64,000 nucleotides of DNA, taken from Apostichopus japonicus (Eukaryota > Echinodermata > Holothuroidea > Aspidochirotida > Stichopodidae). The stretch is taken from NCBI RefSeq assembly GCF_037975245.1, contig NC_092564.1:25537484-25601483 (forward strand), in the 5' to 3' direction. Below are positions 24,454 to 36,154 of the stretch, in pieces. The position numbers and the translations under genes are program-made. The notes under the pieces were generated by a model. It was not told the origin of the DNA. It ran no database searches and saw only the letters and a list, made by a program, of their open reading frames with translations. The stretch's first letter is position 1. Every line of letters starts with the position of its first letter.

Positions 24454-27400
24454 ATGGATCAATACAAGGCAGTCGACCATACCACAGTGGTCATGCAGCA
24501 ACCGGTTGCTAGTAACACAACTGTTGTGGTAAGTATGAACACGTTACCAATGAAGATATCTACAACCGTAGTCGTTCAGGGTATAGTTTTTAATCACCCC
24601 AACCCACCCTCTCCAATTCCCTCTAGAATGAACTGTGTATTAATTAATCATTAAAGCCGGGTGACAATTATATCAATTATATGATCTATTCTGCCTTTCC
24701 TTCTTCATGCATGGCGCTGTTATTTGTACTTGCCATTACTCCAACGCCTATATTAGGTCCAACTGACATCCCAATAATTTTGACATGCTATACTCGACAT
24801 GCTACTCAAGCAAAATCAATCAATCAATCAATCAGAAAACATTTATATAGCGCCAAAATCAACAAAAGTTGTTCAAAGGCGCTCAAAAGTGGTCAAGTCT
24901 TTCTGAACGGTGCTGCTGGAATAATGATTGGCCGATCAATACGTTGGAATCTTTGAAATTACGTTCCTAAGTGTCGCTACGCAGACTAAAATGTTGTACA
25001 CATGACATGTGACTCCCTAGCGCCATTTCCCGGTACTGTGACTCTAGCAAGGTTAACTTTCATAATATACTTCCGAGCCAGCCCAAACCAGAAGTCATCT
25101 AACGTCGAGTTGTGACGGCTATTAACTACTGGTCGGTACACATACGAGACCGAAGTTGATCGACTCGTGTGTTTATCATTATTTAGAAGCAAGTGTGATT
25201 TCGGAGTCAACAGTATATGATACAAGAGCTTCAATGAAATGCAAAGTACCAATGTAGCCTACCAAGTTAATTCCATGACATTATTTTCCATGTAAATACA
25301 GTGTTTCTAGTTTGAAAGGAGGGTTCTCCCATGTGGTTTTCACCCCTTCTCACGCCTTCTCTATTTACTACATAACATCTATAGTGAGGGAGGTCAGTAC
25401 CATTACGGTATGCTAGCTGTACAAAAGAACTTCATGTAATCAGTTGCACGGTTATGATACTATAACACGGTAAAATAAACATTTCTTTTCAGGAAACCGT
25501 TCTAAAATGCAACATTGCCGTTTATGTTGTTTTTGTTGCAGATAAATACCGCACCGAATCCAATGATGCCTCGTGGCGTCCCTCGAGATTGGACAACAGG
25601 ACTGTGTGGGTGCTTTGAGGACGTGGGAGTGTGTAAGTTTTAAGAATGAGAAGTATACAGGTTTTAACATAACTCAATAAATCTGTTTTGCTAACAAAAT
25701 GTATCATGTTGCCAAGTATTTGAGTGTATAATGATTAATCAAACTTATAAAAATTGTTAACTCTCCCGAGCTTCCGAGTCAGTTTTTCTGTTTCTGGATT
25801 TTTTTATGTGCACAACTAACTGGAAAAGTAAACCCAACACCATCTTTAGCTAATTTCTGAATATATTGCTTTATTAATTATTGTTAGGATATTTATTTTT
25901 ATTTTTTGTAATTTTAAGGATGCAATATTTTTAGGCTGTAATATTTTTGAACTGTAATAATTTTAAGTTGTAATATTTTTTGCGATTTTGTGAAGTTCTT
26001 TGAGATCATTCTTTGATGTAAAGCGCTTTAAAAGAATAAATTATTATTATTATTATTATTAATAATACTGTGAGCGAATGTGAATAAAGTGCCAATTGGT
26101 GTGAAACATATTTTCAAGGTGGAATGTCTTGACACTGTGAGGTCATCTTTAGTACCTTTAGGCAGGGAGTTGTTATGGAACTCCCTGCTTTAGGCTATAT
26201 GAGATTTCATCACTTTACTACCCTGTCTCTGTTACAGAAAATAAAAACCAATAAAAAATGGTATAAGCTTGCTCGATGATGTCATATTTGACATTCTTCG
26301 TTTGGTGTGTTGTGATGGAACATTGGTACTGATATGTCTCAAGCGGAATAATAATTATCTTAGCTGACTGTTGGAGAGGGGAGAGAAGGGGTCGTCGGGT
26401 TCCTCACAAGTTCATCTCTATAGACCAATGATGATGATGACTGAGCTTGTTATCCGTTTCAGATCGTGAAATATAGCATACAAATGGTTCATATACAGTA
26501 TGTGTACAGGGGTTATACCTATACCGTAATATATATGCATGGAGGTAGGGTAATACTTCCATGATATATGTATTGTCGGTATGTTTTAGTTTTCATACTA
26601 GTCTTTGAGAAGCTGCAGTGCATATTCAGTTAGTTGCATTTACTAAATTGTATGAAATTTAATTACGATTGAGTCATTTGTCTTCAAACTGTTGACTAGT
26701 AACATGCAAGCTATCAGTTTGTCAGACTTAGGGACATTACATCTGGTTGCACTACACAACTTTATGGATGATAATCAAACCATAAATCGTATTGCAACCA
26801 AAGCAACAAATAAAAAGTATGTTTATGATTGTTCCACCTAACACTCATCAAATGTCCTATCCAAGTATACAACATATTTCGGCATGGAAACCGCGAGACA
26901 TTTCTTTATGTTTAGTATTATTGTTTGTGGTAATCGATTCTCATACAGACTAATATAGACTTGTCTCTAAAGTCGTTGACTGATCTTTGGCGCCATGCAC
27001 ACTTCCTTTGATCTTACAGGTCTCTGCGAGGTATTCGTTCCTTGCCATGTGTGTGTGGTCTCATCTGATATGGGAGAAGGGGGATGCATGCCCTGCTGTG
27101 TCCCTCTACCATGGATGGTGATGAGAAGCCACGCCAGAGGAAAGCACAACATTCAGGTAAATATTTACATGACACACTTGCCTCCTTCAGTTTGGAAGTT
27201 AGAATATAACTTTGATTAAATTTTGAATATTCATTCCTCTGACATGTTAAATAAATACGAAAGGTTATGTGAGAAGGTATTGTTTTATATAGAAGAAAAA
27301 TGTCTATACCCTGTAATGTATTTGTTTTGTCATGAAATATTTCTAAGTTAGAAGATGAAATTTCCTTTTTCAGTCGGTAGCTAGAACTTACTGAATTTTA

Positions 27401-28020
27401 GATGGACATGTAGACTGAATGTCGTTATGTAGACAGAGTTCTTAGTTTGTTTTCGTTTCAGTTAACCTCTGTTAAAGTTTCTGTAGCATGTGCTGTTAGG
27501 TTTACAGTAAGAACTGAGGATATGTGTAATCCCAGCAACTGGATTTGGATTGGAATGACACATATTCTTAGTTCTCACTGTAATCGTAATAGCACATGCT
27601 ACCAATTTATAGCACGATCCAGGTTTTACTTTGCTACCGAAACTTTACGATTTACAGTAGTAACTATGTGTGTCGGGTGTATAGACTTTGCAGTCTGCAT
27701 CATGAAACATTGTTTTAGTATTACTTTCGTGTTCTAGAGGACTGACCAAAATGTAATGCAGAGCTCATATTTCCTCCTGTACTAATTGATACATCCCTAT
27801 GTTCGTTTACATCCTATCAAAAAAAAAATAAAAAAAATAACGATCTGTAAGTAGAAATGTACAATATGATATCATTGTAATTGAATTTGCCATATTTATT
27901 TACATCTTGCAGGGCTCCCTTTTGAATGATTGCTGCGTGTCAACATTTTGCGCACCCTGTTCCCACTGTCAAATAGCCCGTGAGATTAAGATGATCAAGA
28001 AAGGGCAGGCCCAACCATAA
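24454..28020 (+). CDS. PLAC8 / cornifelin-like cysteine-rich protein, 136 aa
   Basis: Four exons join in phase: 24454-24528, 25542-25632, 27020-27156 and 27913-28020 (stop at the end). All introns are GT-AG, with GTAAGT donors after exons 1 and 2. The N-terminus (about residues 1-40) is a low-complexity segment rich in V, T, N and P. The PLAC8 domain follows: RDWTTGLCGCFEDVGVC, then a CEVFVPCHVC block, SSDMGEGGC, a CC pair, and a C-terminal NDCC...FCAPCSHCQIAREI block. This is the standard cysteine pattern of the family, which ends in CxxCQxxREI. PLAC8 proteins are small, often membrane-associated or cytosolic proteins with roles that differ by lineage, so no reaction can be named. Length is slightly above the ~112-aa vertebrate cornifelin because of the N-terminal tail. 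Introns hold LINE/SINE tails. Which PLAC8 paralogue it matches is undecided. Confidence 0.88.
24815..24900 (-). repeat. SINE/LINE 3' tail in PLAC8-like intron 1
   Basis: A (CAAT)n run is followed by AACATTTATATAGCGCC and, further on, AAAGGCGCTCAAAAG. On the minus strand this is the stereotyped GCGCTT...GGCGC-ATATAAATG ending with a (TGAT)n tail seen on L2/CR1-like retroposons of many marine animals. Only the 3' end is present. Confidence 0.6.
25900..26058 (+). repeat. LINE/SINE 3' tail in PLAC8-like intron 2
   Basis: The sequence TGTAAAGCGCTTTAAAAGAATAAA followed by (TTA)n is the common 3' end of L2/CR1-like retroposons. It is preceded by about 80 bp of AATATTTTT-rich tandem words (GTAATATTTTTG repeats near 25930-25980). 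The insertion lies within the intron between exons 2 and 3. Confidence 0.65.
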
Positions 28021-30534
28021 CTGTCTTAAAACTTGACCAACTCATCGCTTTTCTAAATATTCGCATCTCTGCATGTTGCAGAATTTTGATTCTTTTTTCC
28101 TCTTTCATCTCTATCAGTAGACAAATCCTTTTAAATTTTTGTATTTGGTTAAACTGTTTACCGTATGTTTAATATAGGTATATTCTTTTCTATTATGCAC
28201 AATCGACTCGGTGGACTTGGCGTTCAGTTCTTAACAAATTTCATAGCTATGCGAATATTTATCGTTGGTAGATACCGACAGTGCTTTAAATGATATAACC
28301 TTTGTTTTCTGACCCAACCCTCTCGTATACTATTCTATGAATATATGACATGATACTGTTTACCTGCCCAATTGGTATTAATACCGAGATTATTTTACAA
28401 ATAGCTTGCAATGAACAAAATCAATGTTAACAGACATTTACAAATATCAGCAAAAAGTATATTACTCAATGCCATCTGAATAACGAACCCAAACGAACTT
28501 TTGCTGTTGTTATACGAATAATAAACAAAAATGATTCATTGACGTTGAAGCTAAACAGATATTCATCGATATAGCAAAATCTACTAGTTATCTTTTGCCA
28601 TACATAGGCTCATAAATTTGAGGCCAATGTATATATGTGCAAATTACAACTATAACGAGTAACTAATCCTGTTGATCACCTACATGACACATCATACAAA
28701 AGTTCTATATTGTACGTGATCCTTATGCTACTCTCAAACTGATTTCACCCTGAAAAGGCTGGACCATAAATGTATTGCAAATATCCAGTATATATTCCTT
28801 AACAGACATTGTACAACGGGAAAGCGTACCAACGAGTCAGACTCATTTTGTCTATAAGTTGTAAGCTATTCATTTTTCTCACAGCAGTATGAATGGGGAA
28901 AAAAGTTACAAACATATACCTACCGAGCCTTTACAAGTTTCATCAAAGTGCCAATAAATATTTGGTGACTGTTCAAAGGTGTTGCATTACGATTGATGGG
29001 AACAAGACCCTGCTGGATATTCTTGAACTTTGATCGCCCATCGTTGCGATCCAGTGTCATATAATATGAATCACGCATGCATGTATGCCTATATATTAAC
29101 ATAATAAAACCTACACAGAGATGCTTCAGTACCTTATATAAAGATCTGAGGTGACTGCGGAGTGTTGTTACTAAACTATTTTCATGGATATAGAGTTGTG
29201 TATTTTCTTTTCACGATGCAGGCTTTTGATGACAAAATCTAAGATTTAAAAAGATCTTATAATGTTTGGAAATATAGCTAATACCGAGATAGATTCAGCA
29301 TCGCAAAAAGAACATACCGAATCGCAGGCTGGTTTGTCTTAGATTGAAAGAAACTATTGTGTATATTTAAAATCAAATATCGATTAATTCATGACAATCA
29401 GATTTAAGTTCTTCTTAACTTATCAGCCTCAGATACAACAACAGTGTAACCTACTCTCTAGGACCTATAGAGTGCGTGTTAGTCTAGTTCGATTGATCTG
29501 TTCATTGTATCAGTTTATTTCTGAATCACCATGGTTGACCCGATCTTTACATGTTACAAACAAGCTTGACGATAGGCTATTTCAATTTCATCCACATTTT
29601 ACTTTTTACCCTGGTTATAGTTTCCTTCAATAAATATCCCGTAGATCCTAACCCGACGTTAAGCTGCAAATGCAATTATGATATAGGAGGCTGGAGCTCG
29701 ATTCACAAAACAACTCATAGGCTAATTAATTTGTTTCACCCCATGTACTACATTTTTTTTATTGATTATATTTCTTTATACTCTGTAGTAATTAATGCAG
29801 CTGTCTTGAATACTTTTTGTCACATTTTAATCTCAACATGCTGAATTTTTCGAGGCTGTTAAAATTAAACTATATGCAAAATTACATTTTTCTTCAATAG
29901 TTTTATTCAAATGACTGCCTCTTCTCTTATCGTATTTTAATATCGTGTCATGTACGTGCCCGAGAGCAAGTTCCTCGTATCCCTCGGACGAAGCATTACA
30001 TAATTGTGTAAATCTATACAATAACAAAAACAAAGAATTTTCTAATTGGTACACCGTATATGAAAGCGTAAGTTAGCCAATGCGGCCTCCAGGGGGGGGG
30101 GGGGGTGAGGGGGGTACAGTTCTCGACCGATACCCACCAATATTGGAATTAAAACGACATCCTGTCAGAGAGAGTGCCATACCTGGGCGACTAGAGGTGC
30201 TATCTTACGAAAAAATATATATTTCTCTCTAGCCTACATGAACGGGTTCAATTTGGGTTGAAATTCTATTACTACAACGGAAGGCCCTGCTGCTGCGCAC
30301 GTGGTGGTACAATACTTGTTTACAACCTCTTGAACTCTATTTGCCACACTAGCATTATTCAAGGCCTTCGTTTTGTGCCATTTAAGACCTTTCTGAAGTC
30401 ACAGAGCTTATAGCAGAAAATAAAATGTCACTTCTACAGGAGGGGTGCCATGAGCAAGGCTACGCCCCTATTACCAACCTCACCTTCATTAAAAACAACA
30501 ATAACAGCGAAATATGGTCATGATATTAGGTATT
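28021..30534. other. Intergenic stretch, no gene recognised
   Basis: The region downstream of the PLAC8-like stop codon contains ATTAAA/AATAAA-type words (for example near 28520) that could serve as poly(A) signals. Open frames stay below 100 codons and resemble nothing I know. A G13 run interrupted by T lies at 30091-30112. Confidence 0.45.
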
Positions 30535-30542
30535 CTATAGAC

Positions 30543-30859
30543 CAGGGGTTCCCTAAATGGGGTGCATGAACCACCAGGGGTGCGTGAGTCCATCCCAGGG
30601 GGTTCGTGAGACGTTTCTGAAAGTCAAAACTAGAGTAATTTTTGTTGAACTAAAATCTGATATATCACTTAATTTAGTAATGTACAAAAGTCGTACCTAT
30701 TGACAAACTCTTTTCGCGTTGCCATAGTAGCACCGTACCGAAGCATTGCTATGCGTATTATAGTATAATAATGACTCAGATCGTGTCTCGAAAAGTTGGG
30801 GGTTCGTGGACAACTCTGACATCCACAGTTCGTTGGGGGATAAAGTTAGGGAAACCCTG
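30543..30859. mobile_element. hAT-like MITE, 317 bp
   Basis: The left end CAGGGGTTCCCTAA and the complement of the right end CAGGGTTTCCCTAA differ at one base. The identical 8-bp duplication CTATAGAC lies at 30535-30542 and 30860-30867. CAGGGGTTCCC-type ends with 8-bp duplications are typical of the Charlie-like hAT group. It carries no transposase. The minus frame 30697-30960 crosses the right border and is not a gene. Confidence 0.9.
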
Positions 30860-31099
30860 CTATAGACCATAAAGTATCCCAGATGTGTTCGCTCGATCCA
30901 ATAATCGAATCCCCCCAGCCAGCCTATCCACAAAGGTCTGTTACCTGGTTGAAGCAGCAAAATATGTTAGAGATATCAAAAGATCCAACGAACATGTCAA
31001 CTGATTCTTCTTGTAATGCATCTCATAGAGAACATGTTGCTTCACTGAGTCACATGATCATCTAATGTCCTCAACATTTGATATAGGTTCGCGGCCGTA

Positions 31100-32605
31100 T
31101 GGCAAGCCGTTTTACTTATTATTCGATATTTGATGATATCAACAATTATTTGATGAGGTCAGCAGTTATCTAATTATATCACCAATTAGTTGCTGATGTC
31201 ATCAAATATTTTGGTGATATCATTATATCAATAACTGATATCATCAATGAATTTGCTGATAGCAAATATTTGTTGATATCAGCAAATATTTGCTGATGAA
31301 TTGTTGATATCAACAAATCATTTAATGATATCAACAATTATTTTCTGACATCAGCAATTAATTGTTGATATCAGAAATTATTTGCTGATATTAATATTTC
31401 CACCATCACTAATTCATAAAATTGCTGATATCGACAAATCAATTAATGATATCAGAAGTTTATATAAAGATATCAGCAAATGAACCGTACATTGTTGATA
31501 CCACCAATTCATTTGCTGATATCACAAAATCGTTTCATCATCCATCTTGCAATTGGTACGATGCAGTGTCACTCCAGGGAGTTGTTATGGAAACATAACA
31601 ACTCCTTGGTCACACAAATGAGTAGGCTAGTCTAGCCGATGTAGCTTACGTTTTGTATCATATATTCGTACATAGGTACTGTCTAGTGCAGGGTTGTCCA
31701 ACCTACGGCCCGCGGGCCACAGTCCGGCCCGCCGCAGGGTTGCGTCCGGCCCGCCAGAGATGCTCTACGGTGCGAAATTTTAGTGAGCAGATTTATTGAT
31801 AACAATTTGAAGCTATATAATCAATCATTCGAACCTTCTGGGTCCATAAAACTGCATACAGGTCAGTTTGTGTGACACTCTCTTAGCGAAGGGGGTGGGG
31901 GCGGCTGAACTTTATTCATCTGTTTTATCAGGAAGGAAAATAAATCAGTGCGCTCCGTGCGCAGTGCTCACATTTTGTTGCCTTGGGCTTCGGGCAAAAA
32001 AATCGAAAAGTCGAGCGTAGGGTTCTTACGGCCCCCTCCTTCATCATAATCATTCCATGTGGCCCTCCTCTGCAAAAGGTTGGACAACCCTGGTCTAGTG
32101 TCTACTCTATTACAGTAGTATGCTATAGTACTAGACTAAGCAGAGAGTTTTTATGGAAGCCACTACTTCAGATGCAGCGGGTTTTTGTGGATGGGGCTTA
32201 GTTGATGGCGCTCGTTTACAATTCCCTTTTTGTAGAAGTTGGTTCACTACGCTTGAATTACTGATATCAGCATATGAATTGTTGATATCAGCAATGCCAA
32301 TATATCGCCAATTCAATTGCTGATATCAGCAAATCGTTTAATGATATCAGCAAATCATTTGATGATATCAGCAATTTGATATCTAATATCACCTATTACT
32401 TAGTGATATGTTGGAATTGGTGATATCAGCAAATGAATTGATGATATCAGCAAATGAATTGTTGATACCAGCAATTATTTGATGATATCATCAAATGATT
32501 TGATGATAACAGCAATTAATTGGTGATATCATTAAATAATTTCTGATATCAGCAAATGATTGTTGATATCATCAAATATCGAATAAAAAGTAAAAGGGCT
32601 TGCCA
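31100..32605. mobile_element. Fold-back element built of TGATATCA palindromes, ~1.5 kb
   Basis: The left end (TGGCAAGCCGTTTTACTTATT...) and the complement of the right end (TGGCAAGCCCTTTTACTTTTT...) match for over 45 bp, including ATTCGATATTTGATGATATC. The arms 31125-31530 and 32255-32580 are filled with dozens of TGATATCA palindromes joined by CAGCAAAT / AATTATT-type linkers. The central ~720 bp is unrelated and contains a hAT-like MITE (31689-32092). Two inverted AGTTGTTATG / CATAACAACT words lie near 31579-31603. I could not identify a clear target duplication. No coding region is present. Confidence 0.75.
31689..32092 (+). mobile_element. hAT-like MITE (CAGGGTTGTCCAACC family), copy 1
   Basis: The ends CAGGGTTGTCCAACC and GGTTGGACAACCCTG are perfect 15-bp inverted repeats. 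GTCTAGTG is duplicated exactly on each side (31681-31688 and 32093-32100). The interior matches the copy at 49279 nearly base for base, including GGCCCGCGGGCC near the left end. It sits inside the central part of the larger fold-back element, so it inserted later. Non-autonomous. Confidence 0.92.
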
Positions 32606-33081
32606 AACTTTCCTGAAGTAGGCCTACTGCACATGTGCACTGATTGAGACACGCCTCCTTTATGGTAATTACCCACAACCATCCTGGGGAAAAAAATCAA
32701 GCGGCCGGATGAGCCTTGTGACACTATTGATAGGCCTTTAAGTGCTTAGTGAGTTTGGGCTTCTGGTTGACTACTTTGGTAGGCTACTTAAAACCCACTT
32801 TTTAATGCGAGTTATTAGCTATTTAACCAACAATTGTTATTTCTAAGTCTAACTTGTGGTCACGTGTACCTCATCGTATGGGGGGGGGGAGGGGATGACC
32901 AACCAACTTGTGACCCGCCTGGCAATTGCACTCACTTTGGACTCGACTGCGCTCCTTGAACTTAACAATGTGACAGGCAAGAGCAGGCTGCATAACAAGG
33001 TATGCGGAGGGCGTCACGGCGCTACCTATTCAATACGTTCACTACATCCTTTATTGCTATAGAGAAACGGTTTTTTAATAC

Positions 33082-33299
33082 AAAGTGGCTATTTTACAAC
33101 CATGAGTTACAATAATTTCCGGTTACGCATGCGCAGTTGCTTTAACGTGTCTATTTTTACAACCAGGAGTAACAATAATTTCCGGTTACGCATGCGCAGT
33201 TGCTTTATTTTACTGCGCATGCGTAACCGGAAATTCGCCGATGTCATAATAATAGTTTATAAATAATTGTTACTCCTGGTTGTAAGAATAGCCACGGCC
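33082..33299. mobile_element. Palindromic MITE with CGCATGCGC sites, ~218 bp
   Basis: The arms begin GTGGCTATTTTACAACC on the left and GTGGCTATTCTTACAACC when the right end is complemented. The left arm is itself internally duplicated (ACAATAATTTCCGGTTACGCATGCGCAGTTGC occurs in two parts, near 33107 and 33170). TTTTTAATAC stands on both sides (33072-33081 and 33300-33309), a possible 10-bp duplication, which would fit a Mutator-like element. Borders are uncertain by a few bases. Confidence 0.7.
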
Positions 33300-33309
33300 T
33301 TTTTAATAC

Positions 33310-36150
33310 GGAAAACATCCACTTATGTAAAGCCTGCCGCGTAGCGTTACCAAATTTTGTTTGTTATAAAAGGACTCGGACACTGATCGACGTCCTGGGG
33401 AAGGGTTGAAAGGGGGGGGGGTGATTTTGAACGGTGTCTACCAGCAAAATGTGGCCATATTTTTAGCCTTATACAGGGGTGCCTGCACCTTGTGTTAAAA
33501 AATGTCATGACTCAATCAAAATATTTGATTACTCTTTTATGCCAGAAAAATAAATCCTAGCAACTAATCATAATTGTCTCATCTCCGTACATGTAATGTA
33601 TCGGGAGATGAGATAATGTACTTCACCCAACATCAGAATTAATGTGAGGGAAATTTGTGTTTTGTGAGTGAGTGAGCAAATAAAATGTGTGTTGTGAACA
33701 ACTTCTAAACCATAATTCGGATCAAGTTCAAACTTGGTGGGTAGGTGCCTGATCATGTAAACTTGGGTCTGCAATATTGATGATGTCACATCTCAGAGTA
33801 ACAAAAAACCGAGTATTGGTTTTATCCATTTTCTGATTGTCAGCATGTAGGAAAAAGGCATTAACCCAACGTTATGTAGAGAATGATAAGACAAATTTTT
33901 AAAATGGTGCATAGTTTGGTGTGTAAGGTCGGGGTCAATTGAGGCCAAACGCCAATTTTTGTGAAAAAAATGTGTCGCGAGCTCTTCCTAAATCATAAAT
34001 TGGATCAAGTGCAAATTCGGTGGGTAGGTGCCCGATCATTGATGTCATAGGTCTAACGTCAGAGGTCGTAGGTCGAAAAACCTAACTATTGTCTTCTAGC
34101 CACTTTATGCTTGTCAACATGAAGAGAAAAGCCATTAACTACACGAATTATTGAGGATTCAATATCCTTCCTTATCCTTTCGTCTACTAAACTTTAAACT
34201 AGACTATACGTAAAAAACTGGAGCCTATTAACAAAGAGAGCAACCAGATGCATTTAGGGAAGTAACAAAACAATCACCTCCGCCATGGAGGAGATGGGAT
34301 CTGCAACTCCATGGAGCGCCCTCTTGTTGATTTTGTTCCACAAGAAACACAATTTGATGAAATGGCATAAACGGTAGAAAATTCATGGCAATTTAAAGTT
34401 CAAAATTGTGTGCTCTATAGGCTATGCAATCTTTCCCTGCTTTCCCATGGCTCCATGCACTTTCATAAAACTTTAGCTCGAGTAATGTAAAACCACAAAG
34501 CTGTTCTATGGATCCATAGTGTTCTTATACATTGAGACGCGTTTGGCACGAAACTGCGTGAGTCTGTTCGTACATTGACTCACTTCACACTATCCATGCT
34601 GTCGCACGTACGTATAGTACACGTACGCACGTTTTATACAAACTTGCGCGCTATCACTGTCCACAATTATAAATGAAGATGCCAGCATTACAGTCATATA
34701 TTTCGTAAAACTTTGCCGAATTATGAAATTGTTCACTAAAGTCCTATGTGATTGATACTGCAATATCCTAAGGTAAAAATTGGTACAATTTGGCAGACTT
34801 GGTTTAGGGTATTTAAAATCCGGATATTGTAGGTAATATTATATATCCGCCCGGGCGCCAGTAATAGCTAGCTTAAACAGGACATGTCTTGAAGATCCGG
34901 ACGTCTGACAACCCTACTCCCGTGCACGCATGTAACTACAGTGGCGGCTGGTGGTCTTAATAATTGGAGGGGCAATGGGGCTGTCAGGTCGTAATGTCCC
35001 GAAGGCTCCGCGGGAGCGCATGGGGTCCAGGGCCCGCCTAGGGACCCTGGTTGGGTCCAGGGGTAACGGCCTGGTGTGGGACCAGGGGAGATACTATCGG
35101 TAGCTCTGAGATATTTACAAAATTGTCGGCATTAGAATGAAGCATTCAACTATCTTCAAATGGTATTGGATGCGCACTTAACAGACCACAACAATCAACA
35201 TTTGACCATTTTTTATTTCATAATAGCCTGACTCAGACTATAACGGCCTATCGATTTGATGATACAGGGGCTTGTGATAGGGGGGATGATGACGGTAATG
35301 GCTGCATCGGGCTTTGGAAAATAATTCAATTCAAGGTATATCCTACAGAAAGTTATGATGAGACAACTATCTACTATGGATGCGCGCGAATTGCGCATCA
35401 ATAAATAACGACGGAAAACGTCCAATAGAACTGCTGTTCTACAAATAATACACCTTTATTTCCCGCAAAGTAAGGCTTCCGTGCGACACGTTGAAGCCAA
35501 TGCAAATATGTTCGAGTTCTCAGTTTTAGATTCTACGGATGCCCATAAGCTCATTTTCCAATTGCCAATAGCCTCCTATGAGGCGTAACGCCTATGTTAT
35601 CTGATCTCCACAAAAAAAAAAAACTGTCTTGTGCTCCTAAAGGTGGTCTTCCTACTCACGAAATATGAGATTGGTCCAAGCTTACCTCCTTGAGATATCG
35701 TGTTAACAAGGTTTTCACTATTTGGCCCCTGATGACTCCAAATGACCTTTGACCTCCCCATAAAACAATAGGGTTCTTCTTCACAATGTGGTACTCATAA
35801 ACACCAATTATCAGATTGGTCCAAGCTTTCCTTCTTGAGATATGGTGTTTACAAGCGAGGCATCACACACAACACGCACACAAACACGTACTCTCCGCCT
35901 GCATGAATACATATAGGTTACGATTATCATCGAAACCAAAAATCACTACAACTGTGCTGTGAATAGTGATCCTAGGTAAATAGAAAACCTGATCAATAGA
36001 AACACGGAACTACCGGTGTGTGTATTTTTTTGTGGTGAGACCTAGGCATACATACTTGAACGTTTATCAGTTCCGCGACAAAATCGATCTGCGCGTTAAG
36101 CATTCACACTGAATTGAACTGATTGCTGGGACAATCACTACTGAAAGCAG
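33310..36150. other. Intergenic repeats upstream of PCTP-like gene
   Basis: 33640-34150 contains two diverged ~300-bp direct units (compare GGTGGGTAGGTGCCTGATCAT near 33740 with GGTGGGTAGGTGCCCGATCAT near 34020). 34938 starts another CAGTGGCGGCTGG-type repeat whose right end I cannot place. 35396-35943 is the second copy of the repeat listed at 11219. The promoter of the PCTP-like gene should lie near its right end, but no TATA box or start site is evident. Confidence 0.55.
35396..35943. repeat. Interspersed repeat with TGACCTTTGACCTCC motif, copy 2
   Basis: It matches 11219-11985 from the ACGACGGAAAACGTCCAAT word to GGTTACGATTATCATCG, but carries fewer of the internal ~130-bp units. The difference in unit number between the copies shows that the internal tandem repeat expands or contracts. 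A (CA)-rich tail follows, ACACACAACACGC. It ends about 210 bp before the first coding exon of the PCTP-like gene. Confidence 0.7.
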
Positions 36151-36154
36151 CCCT

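Noticed and set aside
31983-32201. Plus-strand frame with the twin at 49578-49781
   Set aside because: Both lie within the two copies of a hAT-like MITE and run across its right end.
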